Shown piece after piece: positions 40,070 to 49,436 of a DNA stretch of 64,000 bases. Under the pieces are notes generated by a model. The model saw only the letters and a program-made list of their open reading frames with translations, was not told where the DNA came from and did not search any database. The stretch is from CAZMOK01 sp964567785 (lineage in GTDB: Bacteria > Bacteroidota > Bacteroidia > Bacteroidales > JAGOPY01). Position 1 is the first letter of the stretch. Every line of letters starts with the position of its first letter. The DNA lies in NCBI GenBank assembly GCA_964567785.1, contig CAZMOK010000005.1, forward strand, positions 12,003 through 76,002, given 5' to 3'. Made by a program: the position numbers and the translations under genes.

Positions 40070-42610
40070 ATGGAAGCTAAATTTTCTCAAAGAGTTAAAG
40101 ATGTCCTGAGTTACAGCAGAGAAGAAGCACTTCGCCTGGGAAACGATTACATCGGGCTGGAGCATATGCTTCTTGGAATTTTGCGCGAAGGTGAGGGACT
40201 GGCCGTACAGCTTATACTTGACTTCGGAATTGATTTGAACGATTTGCGGCAGTCGATAGAAAAGGCTGTTGCCAACAATAACGAGATAAAATCGATGCCT
40301 GAAAACCTGCCATTGATTAGGCAGGCCGAAAGGGCACTTAAGATCACATATCTTGAAGCCAAACTTTTCAACAGCGAGCTTATCGGTACCGAACACTTGC
40401 TTTTATCCATTCTCAAGGATGAAGACAATATAGTGACTAAGACATTCGAAAAATATGGTGTGGATTACGATCTTGTAAAAGATGAGTTGAAATCCATTAT
40501 CAAGGAAAACAACCCGAAATCTTTCGATAACCCCAGGAACGACATAACCGGCGAACCTGATGAGGAATCGGATGAAGCAACCCGGGGCTACGGCGGTGGT
40601 GTAAGAAAATCAACAGAAGCCAAATCCAAGACACCTGTTTTGGATAATTTTGGCCGCGATCTTACGAAATCTGCCGAAGAGGGAAGGCTTGACCCGATTG
40701 TCGGCCGGGAAAAGGAGCTGGAGCGTATTGCACAGGTCCTGAGCAGAAGAAAAAAGAACAACCCAATCCTAATAGGTGAACCCGGTGTGGGAAAATCGGC
40801 CATAGCCGAAGGGCTGGCTGAAAGGATAGTCAACAGACAGGTTTCCAGGGCTCTGTTCGATAAGAGAATTGTTACGCTGGACCTTGCTTCTCTTGTCGCC
40901 GGCACGAAATACCGCGGACAGTTTGAAGAGAGGATGAAAGCCGTGCTTAACGAGCTGGAAAAGAACCCTGATATCATTCTCTTCATTGATGAGATACATA
41001 CGATCGTAGGCGCAGGAAATGCATCTGGTTCGCTCGATGCTTCCAATATGTTCAAGCCTGCACTCGCAAGGGGCGAAATACAATGCATTGGAGCCACTAC
41101 GCTGGATGAATACCGCCAGTATATTGAAAAGGACGGTGCACTGGAAAGAAGGTTCCAGAAAGTGCTTGTCGATCCTACCAATTCTGACGAAACCATAGAG
41201 ATACTGAACAACATCAAGGAAAAGTACGAAGACCACCACCTTGTGAAATTCACGCCCGAAGCCATAAAGGCCTGCGTATCTCTTACAAACAGGTACGTAA
41301 CTGATCGTTACCTGCCAGATAAGGCCATTGATGCCCTTGACGAAGCCGGTGCAAGGGTGCATATCACCAATATCCATGTTCCGGCGCAGATCATCGATAT
41401 CGAGAACAGGATCGAGGAGGTCAAGAAAAAGAAAACGGAGGCCATCAACAGCCAGAAATTTGAAGAAGCCGCTGAATTCCGCGATATGGAAAGAAAGCTG
41501 CAGGATTCCCTCTCTGCTGAAAAGAAAAGGTGGGAAGAGGAGTCGAAGATCAACCGCGAAACCGTTGATGAAGAAAATGTTGCCGAGGTAATAGCCATGA
41601 TGACGGGAATACCCGTTCAGCGTATAGCACAGAATGAAGGTGAAAGGCTTGTCAACATGGAAACCGACCTGGCCGATTCCGTCATCGGGCAGAATGAGGC
41701 TATCAAAAAGGTTGTCAAGGCCATCAGAAGGAACAGGGCAGGCCTGAAGGACCCGAAGAAACCCATTGGCTCGTTTATTTTCCTCGGACCTACCGGGGTG
41801 GGTAAAACGCATCTTGCAAAGATACTGGCCAAATACCTGTTCGACTCCGAGGATGCCCTTGTAAGGGTAGACATGAGCGAGTACATGGAGAAATTCGCCG
41901 TTTCCAGGCTTGTTGGGGCTCCCCCAGGATATGTCGGATATGAAGAAGGTGGACAACTCACCGAAAAGGTGAGACGTAAGCCCTACTCTATCGTGCTTCT
42001 CGATGAAATTGAAAAGGCACACCCCGACGTGTTCCACCTCCTGCTGCAGGTGCTCGATGATGGAGTGCTTACCGACAGTCTTGGACGTAAAGTTGATTTC
42101 AAGAATACGATCATTATAATGACTTCAAATATTGGTTCACGTCAGTTGAAGGACTTTGGCGAGGGAGTTGGTTTTACTACCGCTGCAAAAAAAGCTTCCC
42201 GGTCTACCCACGCCCGGGGTGTCATAGAAAATGCCCTCAAAAAGACTTTTGCACCTGAATTCATGAACAGGGTGGACGATGTTGTCATCTTTGATTCGCT
42301 TGAAATCGAAGCGATCCATAAGATCATCGACATTGAACTCAAAGACCTCTATGCACGGATTGAAGACCTTGGATATAAGTTGAAGCTTACCAAGAAAGCA
42401 AAAGATTTCATAGTGGAAAAAGGCTGGGACGCCCAGTTTGGTGCAAGGCCGTTGAAACGTGCTTTACAAAAGTATGTTGAGGATCCGCTCGCCGAAGAGA
42501 TCATCAAGAAAAAGGTCAATGAAGGCGATACGCTCGTTATCGACTACGACACAAAGAAAGAAGATGTTGTGGTGAAAGTCGGTAAAGCCGAAATGATCGA
42601 TTCGAAATAA
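40070..42610 (+). CDS. clpC: ATP-dependent Clp protease ATP-binding subunit ClpC
   Basis: 846 aa AAA+ unfoldase feeding ClpP. N-domain with two Clp-N repeats (FSQRVKDVLSYSREEALRLG; LGLEHMLLG-like YIGLEHMLLGIL), AAA1 with Walker A GEPGVGKSA (about 235) and IILFIDEIHTIVGAG, a middle region with a UVR motif (INSQKFEEAAEFRDMERKL), and AAA2 with Walker A GPTGVGKTH (about 580), sensor GSRQ, and the C-terminal D2-small domain. The UVR/M-domain separates ClpC from ClpA and ClpB. No mcsA/mcsB or ctsR genes adjoin it. A solitary gene with its own promoter. Confidence 0.97.
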   Translation: MEAKFSQRVKDVLSYSREEALRLGNDYIGLEHMLLGILREGEGLAVQLILDFGIDLNDLRQSIEKAVANNNEIKSMPENLPLIRQAERALKITYLEAKLFNSELIGTEHLLLSILKDEDNIVTKTFEKYGVDYDLVKDELKSIIKENNPKSFDNPRNDITGEPDEESDEATRGYGGGVRKSTEAKSKTPVLDNFGRDLTKSAEEGRLDPIVGREKELERIAQVLSRRKKNNPILIGEPGVGKSAIAEGLAERIVNRQVSRALFDKRIVTLDLASLVAGTKYRGQFEERMKAVLNELEKNPDIILFIDEIHTIVGAGNASGSLDASNMFKPALARGEIQCIGATTLDEYRQYIEKDGALERRFQKVLVDPTNSDETIEILNNIKEKYEDHHLVKFTPEAIKACVSLTNRYVTDRYLPDKAIDALDEAGARVHITNIHVPAQIIDIENRIEEVKKKKTEAINSQKFEEAAEFRDMERKLQDSLSAEKKRWEEESKINRETVDEENVAEVIAMMTGIPVQRIAQNEGERLVNMETDLADSVIGQNEAIKKVVKAIRRNRAGLKDPKKPIGSFIFLGPTGVGKTHLAKILAKYLFDSEDALVRVDMSEYMEKFAVSRLVGAPPGYVGYEEGGQLTEKVRRKPYSIVLLDEIEKAHPDVFHLLLQVLDDGVLTDSLGRKVDFKNTIIIMTSNIGSRQLKDFGEGVGFTTAAKKASRSTHARGVIENALKKTFAPEFMNRVDDVVIFDSLEIEAIHKIIDIELKDLYARIEDLGYKLKLTKKAKDFIVEKGWDAQFGARPLKRALQKYVEDPLAEEIIKKKVNEGDTLVIDYDTKKEDVVVKVGKAEMIDSK

Positions 42611-42672
42611 CCGGTTTTTCTTCATTTTCCGGTTTATGCTTCTGTCCGTCAGTTTGCAAGGAATCATTTTTA

Positions 42673-42680
42673 TATCTTTG
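42673..42680 (+). promoter_or_regulatory. sigma-AB promoter of the long acyl-CoA dehydrogenase gene
   Basis: TTTG (42653-42656)-N16-TATCTTTG, 18 bases before the ATG at 42699. Confidence 0.65.
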
Positions 42681-42698
42681 CCCCGATCTTGAAAACTG

Positions 42699-44486
42699 AT
42701 GAATATGAACAATGCTAAGAATCACACAGGAGGCGATTTCCTGGTTGCAGATGTTGTCCCTGACGATATTTTTATCCCCGAACAATTTGACGAAGAACAA
42801 CACATGATCGTCCAGACCTGTGAAGACTTCCTGGAGGCGAATGTGTACCCGATGCTCGACAGGATCGATAACCAGGAACTGGGCCTTATGCGTAAATTGC
42901 TTTCCAAGGCAGGCGAACTTGGCCTGCTGGGTATATCCATCCCTGAAGAGTACGACGGCTTCGGGCAATCATTCATAACAGCGATGAGGGCCAACGAGGC
43001 GCTGGGTGCCGGTTATTCCTTTTCCGTAGCCTATTCTGCGCATGTAGGTATCGGAAGTATGCCCATTGTTTATTACGGCACTGAGGAACAAAAACAGAAA
43101 TACCTGCCAAAGCTGGCAACAGGCGATTGGACGGCAGCATATTGCCTCACCGAACCCAATGCCGGGTCGGATGCGAATTCAGGTAAAACCAAGGCAGTTC
43201 TTTCAGAAGACGGCAAGCACTATATCCTTAACGGGCAGAAGATGTGGATTACCAACGGTGGCTTTGCTGATGTCCTTACTGTATTTGCAAAGATCGACAA
43301 CGACCGTGTGCTCAGTGCGTTCATTGTCGACGGGAATGCTCCCGGAATTATCCTGAACCCGGAAGAAAAGAAAATGGGTATCAAGGGCAGCTCCACCAGG
43401 CAGATATTCTTCAATGATGTGAAAATACCTGCCGAAAACCTTATTGGCCGCAGAGGGGAAGGGTTCAGGATTGCCCTGAACATCCTTCACATGGGTCGTA
43501 TCAAGCTGGGCGGTATAGTACTGGGTGCGGCAAAAAGGGCCATAAACCAGTCGGTCAACTACGCCAACGAGAGGAAACAGTTCGGTTCACTCATCTCAAA
43601 CTTTGGTGCCATAAAACAAAAGCTGGCTGAACAGGTGATCAGGACCTTTACCAATGAATCTGCGGTATACAGGGCCAGCAGCGATATTGAAGAAGCCCTG
43701 AAGAAGAATCTTGCCGATGGTATGGAAAAGGGAAAGGCAGAGATAGAAGCAATAGCAAAGTTCTCGGTCGAGTGCGCTCTGCTGAAAGTTTACGGCTCAG
43801 AAGCGCTTGATTACGTTGTGGATGAAGCGGTACAGATATTCGGCGGAATGGGGTATTCGTCAGAAACACCTATCGACCGTGCATACCGGGATTCAAGGAT
43901 CAACAGGATCTTTGAGGGAACCAATGAGATCAACAGGTTGCTGACAGCCGATACTGCCATCAAGAAAGCCCAGAAAGGCGAATTCGATCTTTTCGGCCCT
44001 GCCAAAAAAATACTGAAAGGGGTATCAAAACTCGAAGAGCAAGAGATCCCCGAAGACTATTACGAAGAGAAGAAGCTTTATATCAGGAACTTTAAGGATT
44101 CCATTCTAATGGTGATCCAGGCAATGTCTGACAAGTTCAAGAAAAATCTCATCAACGAACAGGAGATCATGATGAACATTGCCGATATGATGCTCCAGGT
44201 TTACACTTCGGAGTCCACCCTGCTCAGGATCGAGAAGCTGGAAAAGATGAAAGGTGAAAAATTCATCCGGGTTTACAAAAGCATCCTCGATGTGTTTATT
44301 TACGATGCCTCCAGCATCATCCTGAAATCAGGCCTTGATGCCATTTCTTCCTTTATCGAGGGCAAAGAGCTGGAAACATTGCACAAGGGGCTTATTCACT
44401 ATACCAAGGTAAAGCCAGTAAATGTGAAAGATGCCCGTCGTGAAATCGCCGACAGGCTGATCTACGACAACCGGTATACTTTTTAA
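42699..44486 (+). CDS. Acyl-CoA dehydrogenase, long form with C-terminal extension
   Basis: 595 aa FAD enzyme that introduces the alpha-beta double bond in acyl-CoA. The ACAD core (about 30-420) shows AAYCLTEPNAGSDANS, MWITNGGFADVLTVFAKID, and ERKQFGSLISNFGAIKQKL. The catalytic Glu lies in RIFEGTNEINRLL (about 402). A helical extension of about 170 residues follows, as in the VLCAD/AcdA-like long forms that bind the membrane or long chains. The second, short acyl-CoA dehydrogenase at 44696 is convergent; both imply fatty- or amino-acid oxidation, but no ETF genes are in the window. Confidence 0.93.
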   Translation: MNMNNAKNHTGGDFLVADVVPDDIFIPEQFDEEQHMIVQTCEDFLEANVYPMLDRIDNQELGLMRKLLSKAGELGLLGISIPEEYDGFGQSFITAMRANEALGAGYSFSVAYSAHVGIGSMPIVYYGTEEQKQKYLPKLATGDWTAAYCLTEPNAGSDANSGKTKAVLSEDGKHYILNGQKMWITNGGFADVLTVFAKIDNDRVLSAFIVDGNAPGIILNPEEKKMGIKGSSTRQIFFNDVKIPAENLIGRRGEGFRIALNILHMGRIKLGGIVLGAAKRAINQSVNYANERKQFGSLISNFGAIKQKLAEQVIRTFTNESAVYRASSDIEEALKKNLADGMEKGKAEIEAIAKFSVECALLKVYGSEALDYVVDEAVQIFGGMGYSSETPIDRAYRDSRINRIFEGTNEINRLLTADTAIKKAQKGEFDLFGPAKKILKGVSKLEEQEIPEDYYEEKKLYIRNFKDSILMVIQAMSDKFKKNLINEQEIMMNIADMMLQVYTSESTLLRIEKLEKMKGEKFIRVYKSILDVFIYDASSIILKSGLDAISSFIEGKELETLHKGLIHYTKVKPVNVKDARREIADRLIYDNRYTF

Positions 44487-44496
44487 GGCTGTTGGC

Positions 44497-44596
44497 NNNN
44501 NNNNNNNNNNNNNNNNNNNNNNNNNNNNNNNNNNNNNNNNNNNNNNNNNNNNNNNNNNNNNNNNNNNNNNNNNNNNNNNNNNNNNNNNNNNNNNNN
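44497..44596. other. Assembly gap (100 N) flanked by a 10-bp duplicate
   Basis: GGCTGTTGGC stands at 44487-44496 and again at 44597-44606. As with the other gap, this suggests overlapping contig ends and little or no missing sequence, though 10 bp is weak proof. The 99 bases after the gap hold no gene and contain a short repeat (AATCGACAATCGACAATC, about 44670). Confidence 0.75.
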
Positions 44597-44695
44597 GGCT
44601 GTTGGCCGGAATAATCCAACTCCCCTACCCTTCCTTCCTCCTTCGTCGGAGCAGAGAGGGGGGGAAATCAAAAATCGACAATCGACAATCCACAG

Positions 44696-45841
44696 CTACT
44701 CTTTCAGGATATGCTTTGAAACCACAAGCCGGTTCACCTGGTTGGTACCTTCGTATATTTGGGAAAGCTTGGCATCCCGCATCATCTTTTCAACCGGGTG
44801 TTCTTTGGAATAGCCTTCACCTCCCATTACCTGAACGGCATCGGTGGTGACTTTCATTCCCATATCGGTGGCATGATATTTCGACATTGCCGACAGCTTT
44901 GAGAAATCTTTCTGCTTATTGTCATAAGCCCATGCTGCTCTCCAGACGAGCATCCTGGCAGCTTCTATTTCAGTTGCCATGTCGGCAAGCATGAAGGAAA
45001 CCCCCTGGAGATTGGTAATGGGGTGACCGAACTGAATGCGGTTTTTTGCCCATTTCATGGAATACTCATGGGCTGCCCTGGCATTTCCGACAGCCGCTGC
45101 AGCGACACCGGTCCGGGTCCTGTCGAAGGTTTTCATTGCTATGATAAATCCGTACCCTTCACCTCCCAGCAGGTTTTCTGCAGGAATTTCAACATCTTCA
45201 AACTTGATCTCGTTCTGTACCGATGCCCGCTGTCCCATCTTATCCAACTTGGAAACCATAGTAATGCCGGGCGTATCCTTATGGACTATGAAGGCTGACA
45301 GGCTCCTTGAACCCCTTTCAGGGTCGGCAAGGGCAAAAACAGTAAGGTATTCTGCCACTTCGCCGTTGGTAATATACCTCTTATGGCCGTTCAGAATGTA
45401 TTTATCGCCTTTTTTTATAGCATTCGACTTGATACCCTGGACGTCTGATCCTGCATTAGGTTCTGTAAGTGCATAAGCGGCCACAGCTTTTTTCTCGGTT
45501 ATTTCACCAAAGAACCTCTTTTTTTGTTCATCGTTGCCGGAGAGGAACATTGGTGTTAATGCCAGCGTACTGGCATCGATGCAGATACCTATGCCCGTGC
45601 ACCCGTAACCCAGCTCTTCAGAGGCCAGGGCGCCTTCAAAGATATTGAATCCGTTGCCTCCGTATTCTTTTGGCATTGCCCCGTTTATGATGTTTTCATC
45701 ATATGCGGCCCTTACTATATCCCAGGGGAATTCCGTAGATTCATCGTATTTCATCCGGTTGGGCACTATCCAGCGATTGGAGAAATCCCTGTATTTTTCA
45801 ATGATCTCCTGCTGACGGGTATCAAGCTTAAAAGTTACCAT
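44696..45841 (-). CDS. Acyl-CoA dehydrogenase, short form
   Basis: 381 aa, the classical length for short/medium-chain or branched-chain acyl-CoA dehydrogenases. Motifs: AAYALTEPNAGSDVQGIKS, KRYITNGEVAEYLTVFALAD, GEGYGFIIAMKTFDRTR, WAKNRIQFGHPITNLQG, and the catalytic Glu in QIYEGTNQVNRLVV (about 364). The enzyme passes electrons to ETF. The chain-length preference cannot be read from the sequence by eye. It has its own -7 element at 45878 but lies 61 bases after fabI on the same strand. Confidence 0.94.
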   Translation of the reverse strand: MVTFKLDTRQQEIIEKYRDFSNRWIVPNRMKYDESTEFPWDIVRAAYDENIINGAMPKEYGGNGFNIFEGALASEELGYGCTGIGICIDASTLALTPMFLSGNDEQKKRFFGEITEKKAVAAYALTEPNAGSDVQGIKSNAIKKGDKYILNGHKRYITNGEVAEYLTVFALADPERGSRSLSAFIVHKDTPGITMVSKLDKMGQRASVQNEIKFEDVEIPAENLLGGEGYGFIIAMKTFDRTRTGVAAAAVGNARAAHEYSMKWAKNRIQFGHPITNLQGVSFMLADMATEIEAARMLVWRAAWAYDNKQKDFSKLSAMSKYHATDMGMKVTTDAVQVMGGEGYSKEHPVEKMMRDAKLSQIYEGTNQVNRLVVSKHILKE

Positions 45842-45877
45842 AGATATTTGATTTTATTAGTTAATGGATCAGTATAG

Positions 45878-45885
45878 CAAATGTA
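45878..45885 (-). promoter_or_regulatory. sigma-AB -7 element of the short acyl-CoA dehydrogenase gene
   Basis: On the - strand TACATTTG fits TAnnTTTG, 36 bases before the ATG at 45841, in the spacer after fabI. Confidence 0.55.
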
Positions 45886-45902
45886 AGATAAAAAGTAATT
45901 GT

Positions 45903-46742
45903 CTAATCATCGCATTCGTCACAGTCGAAGCTCTTGTTGTACATCGTCATGGCCCTCAAACTCATTCCCATGTTTGAAAATCCGCCGTCGTGAAAAAGGT
46001 TTTGCATGGTGACCTTCCTTGTAAGATCGGAAAAAAGGGTGATGCAATAATCAGCACAGTCCTCTGCAGAGGCATTACCCAATGGCGACATCCTGTCGGT
46101 AAAGTCCATCAATCCGCCCATTACCCTCACACCGCTTCCTGCGGTAGTTAGTGTAGGCGACTGGCTGATCGTGTTGACTCTCACTTTTTTCTCCCTTCCG
46201 TAAATATATCCGAAGCTCCTCGCGATCGATTCCAGCAAGGCTTTGGCATCGGCCATGTCGTTATAGGCATACAGGGTACGTTGAGCAGCAATGTAAGATA
46301 ATGCCAGCACCGAGCCCCATTCCTTTATGGCATCCAGTTTGTAGCCTACCTGTAACATCTTATGGAATGAAATGGCAGAAATGTCCAGTGTCTTGTCGAA
46401 GTAATTATATTCAAGGTCGTTATATACACGCTTTTTTCTCACATTAAGCGACATACCGATGGAATGCAATACAAAATCCACCTTGCCCCCAAGCACTTTC
46501 ATCGAAGTTATAAAAACATGCTTCAGGTCTTCTGTACTGGTCGCATCTGCCGGGATTACCTCGGCATCGCATTTTTCAGCAAGTTCATTGATTTGACCGA
46601 ACCTTAAGGCCGAAGGAGTGTTCGAAAGTGTGAAGCTGGCTCCTTCCTCCTTTGCCCTCATCGCTACTTTCCATGCAATTGACTTTTCGTCCAGCGCTCC
46701 GAAAATAATTCCGGTTTTTCCCTTCAGTAAGTTATAGGTCAT
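45903..46742 (-). CDS. fabI: Enoyl-[acyl-carrier-protein] reductase FabI
   Basis: 279 aa NADH-dependent enzyme catalysing the last step of fatty-acid elongation. SDR fold with GKTGIIFGALDEKSIAWKVA at the N-terminus, DFVLHSIGMS, and the catalytic Tyr-x6-Lys pair in YNDMADAKALLE (about 160-167), followed by NTISQSPTLTTAGSGVR. It is slightly longer than E. coli FabI (262 aa) and ends in an acidic tail, FDCDECDD. It starts 3 bases after recN and so belongs to the end of the bamD-recN operon. Confidence 0.95.
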   Translation of the reverse strand: MTYNLLKGKTGIIFGALDEKSIAWKVAMRAKEEGASFTLSNTPSALRFGQINELAEKCDAEVIPADATSTEDLKHVFITSMKVLGGKVDFVLHSIGMSLNVRKKRVYNDLEYNYFDKTLDISAISFHKMLQVGYKLDAIKEWGSVLALSYIAAQRTLYAYNDMADAKALLESIARSFGYIYGREKKVRVNTISQSPTLTTAGSGVRVMGGLMDFTDRMSPLGNASAEDCADYCITLFSDLTRKVTMQNLFHDGGFSNMGMSLRAMTMYNKSFDCDECDD

Positions 46743-46745
46743 TGC

Positions 46746-48419
46746 TTATGTGTGTTTATGATTACCTGATTTAAGAAATTCACGGGCAGTTTCCCGGGTG
46801 GTACCGGTCTGTTCTTCACCACTGAGCATTGTGGCTATTTCCATCACTCTCTCCTCCCCTTCTATTTTCCTGAGCTTTGTTACAGCGGTAGAGCCCCCGG
46901 TTTCTTTGTAAACCCTGTGATGATGGCTGCCTTTCCCGGCTATCTGTGGCAGGTGGGTAATAGCTATGACCTGCATATGTTGTGAAGCATCAAGCATAAC
47001 CTCCCCTACCCTTCCTGCTATGTCGCCCGAGATTCCGTTATCGATTTCGTCGAATATGATCGTGGGTAACAGTTTCTTTTCAGATATCAGTGATTTGAGG
47101 CTCAGCATAAGCCGCGACAACTCACCTCCTGAAGCGATCTTTGACACGTTATTGGGTTCAATTCCTTTGTTGGCGCTAAAAAGGAAGGTAACTGAATCGA
47201 TCCCCTCTCTCCCGGGCACATCCAGCAGCTTGTGGCTTATCTTCACCCTGCCGTCAGGCATGCCCATCCTGGAAAGAAAGTCAAAAGTATTTTTTTCGAG
47301 TTCAGGAAAAACACTTTTTCTTAACCGGGATATTTCCTCAGCCTCCCTGCTGAGCAGGGATGACCTTTTGTCAGCTTCCTTTTTAATTTTTTCTATTTCG
47401 CCGGATAAGCTGCTGATATTCTGAAGTTTCTTATCAAGATCGTCTTTGATCTCAAGAAGTTCCTCAACCGAACCCGCATTGTGCTTATGCTGCAGTCTAT
47501 AGATCATATCGAGTTTCTCCGTGAGCTCTTGCAGCAATCCGGGATTGAATTCGATTTCCTTTTCTATTGATCCATACTCCCTCGCTATGTCTTCCAACTC
47601 GATGATTGCAGAGCCAAACCTTTCATTGAGTTCCTCGATCCCCTTGTGGTACTGTGAAAACTTCTCAACCCCTTTCTCAATTTCCCTGAGTTTTGAAAGA
47701 AGGTTTTCATCCCCCTGTATAAGAGTTTCAACAGCATTATACAGTTTTTCTTTGATCTCTTCGGCATGCGAAAGGATCTTTTGTTGTTCTTCAAGTTCTC
47801 CGATATCGATCTTATCCAGTTGTTCCTTTTCGAGTTCTTCAAAGAGAAACCGGAAATAATCTTCCTCTTTACGTGCCTCTGCTTCATCCTGTTCCATTTG
47901 GATCAGTCTTGATTGCAGGGAAGTGAACTGGTCGTGCTCTTTCCTGAATGCTTCCACCCTGGAGTTGATCCCTGCAAAGCTATCAACAACGGAAAGCTGG
48001 AACGACGGATCATTGAGCAGTAATGAGGAGTGCTGGGAATGAATATCGACAAGGTGTTCTCCAAGCTTCTTTAACAGACCCAGGTTTACAGGCGTATCGT
48101 TGATAAAAGCACGTGATTTGCCGGAAGGGGTTATTTCCCTTCTCACGATCGTGAGCTTATCATAGTCAATGTTGTTCTCCTCAAAAAGAGGTTTTATTGA
48201 ATAGGGTTCTATATCGAACTCAGCTTCAACAATACACTTGGTACCGGAATCCATCATTATACCGGTATCTGCCCTGTTACCCAGCACAAGCCCCAGCGCC
48301 CCGAGCAATATGGATTTTCCCGCTCCGGTTTCTCCGGTTATTACCGTAAAACCCGGTTCAAGCCTCATTTCAAGGTGTTCGATCAGGGCATAGTTCGATA
48401 TTTTAAGATATTTCAGCAT
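46746..48419 (-). CDS. recN: DNA repair protein RecN
   Basis: 557 aa SMC-like ATPase in double-strand-break repair. Walker A VITGETGAGKSILLGAL (about 28-44) at the N-terminus, a long coiled coil (about 155-370) broken by a short hinge, then the C-terminal ABC signature ASGGELSRLMLSLKS and Walker B TIIFDEIDNGISG, and the D-loop/His-switch IAITHLPQIAGKGSHH. Length and order are normal. It is 117 bases downstream of porD and 3 bases upstream of fabI, in the conserved bamD-omega-coaBC-porD-recN order. Confidence 0.97.
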   Translation of the reverse strand: MLKYLKISNYALIEHLEMRLEPGFTVITGETGAGKSILLGALGLVLGNRADTGIMMDSGTKCIVEAEFDIEPYSIKPLFEENNIDYDKLTIVRREITPSGKSRAFINDTPVNLGLLKKLGEHLVDIHSQHSSLLLNDPSFQLSVVDSFAGINSRVEAFRKEHDQFTSLQSRLIQMEQDEAEARKEEDYFRFLFEELEKEQLDKIDIGELEEQQKILSHAEEIKEKLYNAVETLIQGDENLLSKLREIEKGVEKFSQYHKGIEELNERFGSAIIELEDIAREYGSIEKEIEFNPGLLQELTEKLDMIYRLQHKHNAGSVEELLEIKDDLDKKLQNISSLSGEIEKIKKEADKRSSLLSREAEEISRLRKSVFPELEKNTFDFLSRMGMPDGRVKISHKLLDVPGREGIDSVTFLFSANKGIEPNNVSKIASGGELSRLMLSLKSLISEKKLLPTIIFDEIDNGISGDIAGRVGEVMLDASQHMQVIAITHLPQIAGKGSHHHRVYKETGGSTAVTKLRKIEGEERVMEIATMLSGEEQTGTTRETAREFLKSGNHKHT

Positions 48420-48536
48420 TGCTTAAGCCACATGGTGCTAATGATCATCAAAAATATAAAAGTATCCATTAAAGATTGGGAAGGCAAGAAAACGTCTTTC
48501 AGGAATTAATCAACAGGCTCCTTAAAAAGTTCCAGG

Positions 48537-49436
48537 TCAATTAGTGATTTGTTGATACTTAGAGGTATTTGCAGGATCAAGTTCCTTCATGATCTCAACA
48601 GCCTTGTTCTTTTCCGATGATGAACCCTCAGAGTATATATTGATAATTTCGTCTCTTTTTGCATCCAGTATGATCTGAAGGATGAAAAGCCCGGGCCTGG
48701 TTTTCTTTACTTCCTGAAGGTACTCCAGCGATTTTCCGATAACCTGCCTCCCTTTGTCCGGATCATCATACATTACGTCAAGGCCGCGCCTGTGGTATTC
48801 GTAGAAGAATTTCCTGACCGGTTTGTAGGAAGGATTCATCAGGTTTTCAACAAGCCAGAACCTGTTACGCTGGTTCTCAAACGATTTCCAACCCTGTGCT
48901 GCAGCATTTTGTGCTGAGTTTACAATATTCTGGGCAATCTCAAAGTAAGGGGTACCCCCTTCAAGAATAAAAGTGTCGAAGTCGAGGCCTATGAAAATAT
49001 AAATGTAATAAGCAAGGACTGATGTCAGGTTTGAAAAATAGGTGTTGGGATCAAAATCAAGGGGCTGGAACTCAACATAGGTGAACCTGAAATCGCGGTC
49101 AACATAGTTGAAAAGCGGGCTGTTATAACTTGAATTGAAAACCGGCCTCCTGAGAGTGAGGTTCAGGCTGCCTTCAAACTCGTCGGAGGATAGCCTCTGT
49201 TCAATGGTGAGCAGAATAGAACACTCGATTTTTTCATTTATTTCAAATTCATAGCCTGTCCATTTCCGGTTGTTTATGAATTCGTAAATGGCATTTTTCA
49301 GCGATTCGAATACTTTTTTCTCGGTACCTTCTACCTGTCTTGTATCGATCTCAACGTTACAGATCAATTCTTGCGCACTTGCGGTGCGGGTGGTAAAAAG
49401 AATAAGGATGGCTATGAGGATATGCCTGATTTTCAT
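48537..49436 (-). CDS. porD: PorD family (DUF4835) protein, type IX secretion-associated
   Basis: 299 aa with a signal peptide (HILIAILILFTTRTASAQ). Family features: ELICNVEIDTRQVEGTEKKVFESL near the N-terminus (seen as LICNVEIDTRQVEG), then NRKWTGYEFEINEKIECSIL, RPVFNSSYNSPLFNYVDRDF, and GLDFDTFILEGGTPYFEIAQ. DUF4835 is the PorD family; porD is required for gingipain secretion in Porphyromonas, but its exact role in the secretion machine is not settled. Its position next to coaBC (abutting, 0 bases) and upstream of recN is the usual Bacteroidota arrangement. Confidence 0.92.
   Translation of the reverse strand: MKIRHILIAILILFTTRTASAQELICNVEIDTRQVEGTEKKVFESLKNAIYEFINNRKWTGYEFEINEKIECSILLTIEQRLSSDEFEGSLNLTLRRPVFNSSYNSPLFNYVDRDFRFTYVEFQPLDFDPNTYFSNLTSVLAYYIYIFIGLDFDTFILEGGTPYFEIAQNIVNSAQNAAAQGWKSFENQRNRFWLVENLMNPSYKPVRKFFYEYHRRGLDVMYDDPDKGRQVIGKSLEYLQEVKKTRPGLFILQIILDAKRDEIINIYSEGSSSEKNKAVEIMKELDPANTSKYQQITN

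Noticed and set aside
40769..42037. 422-codon ORF antisense to clpC
   Set aside because: It lies wholly within the conserved clpC coding sequence and has no recognisable motifs; it is a consequence of clpC codon usage.
44392..44671. ORFs spanning the 44497-44596 N run on the minus strand
   Set aside because: Their length comes from translated N; the flanks hold no coding signal.
44660..44695. AATCGACAATCGACAATC tandem repeat as a CRISPR or VNTR
   Set aside because: Only two to three short units next to an assembly gap; too little to call a defined element.
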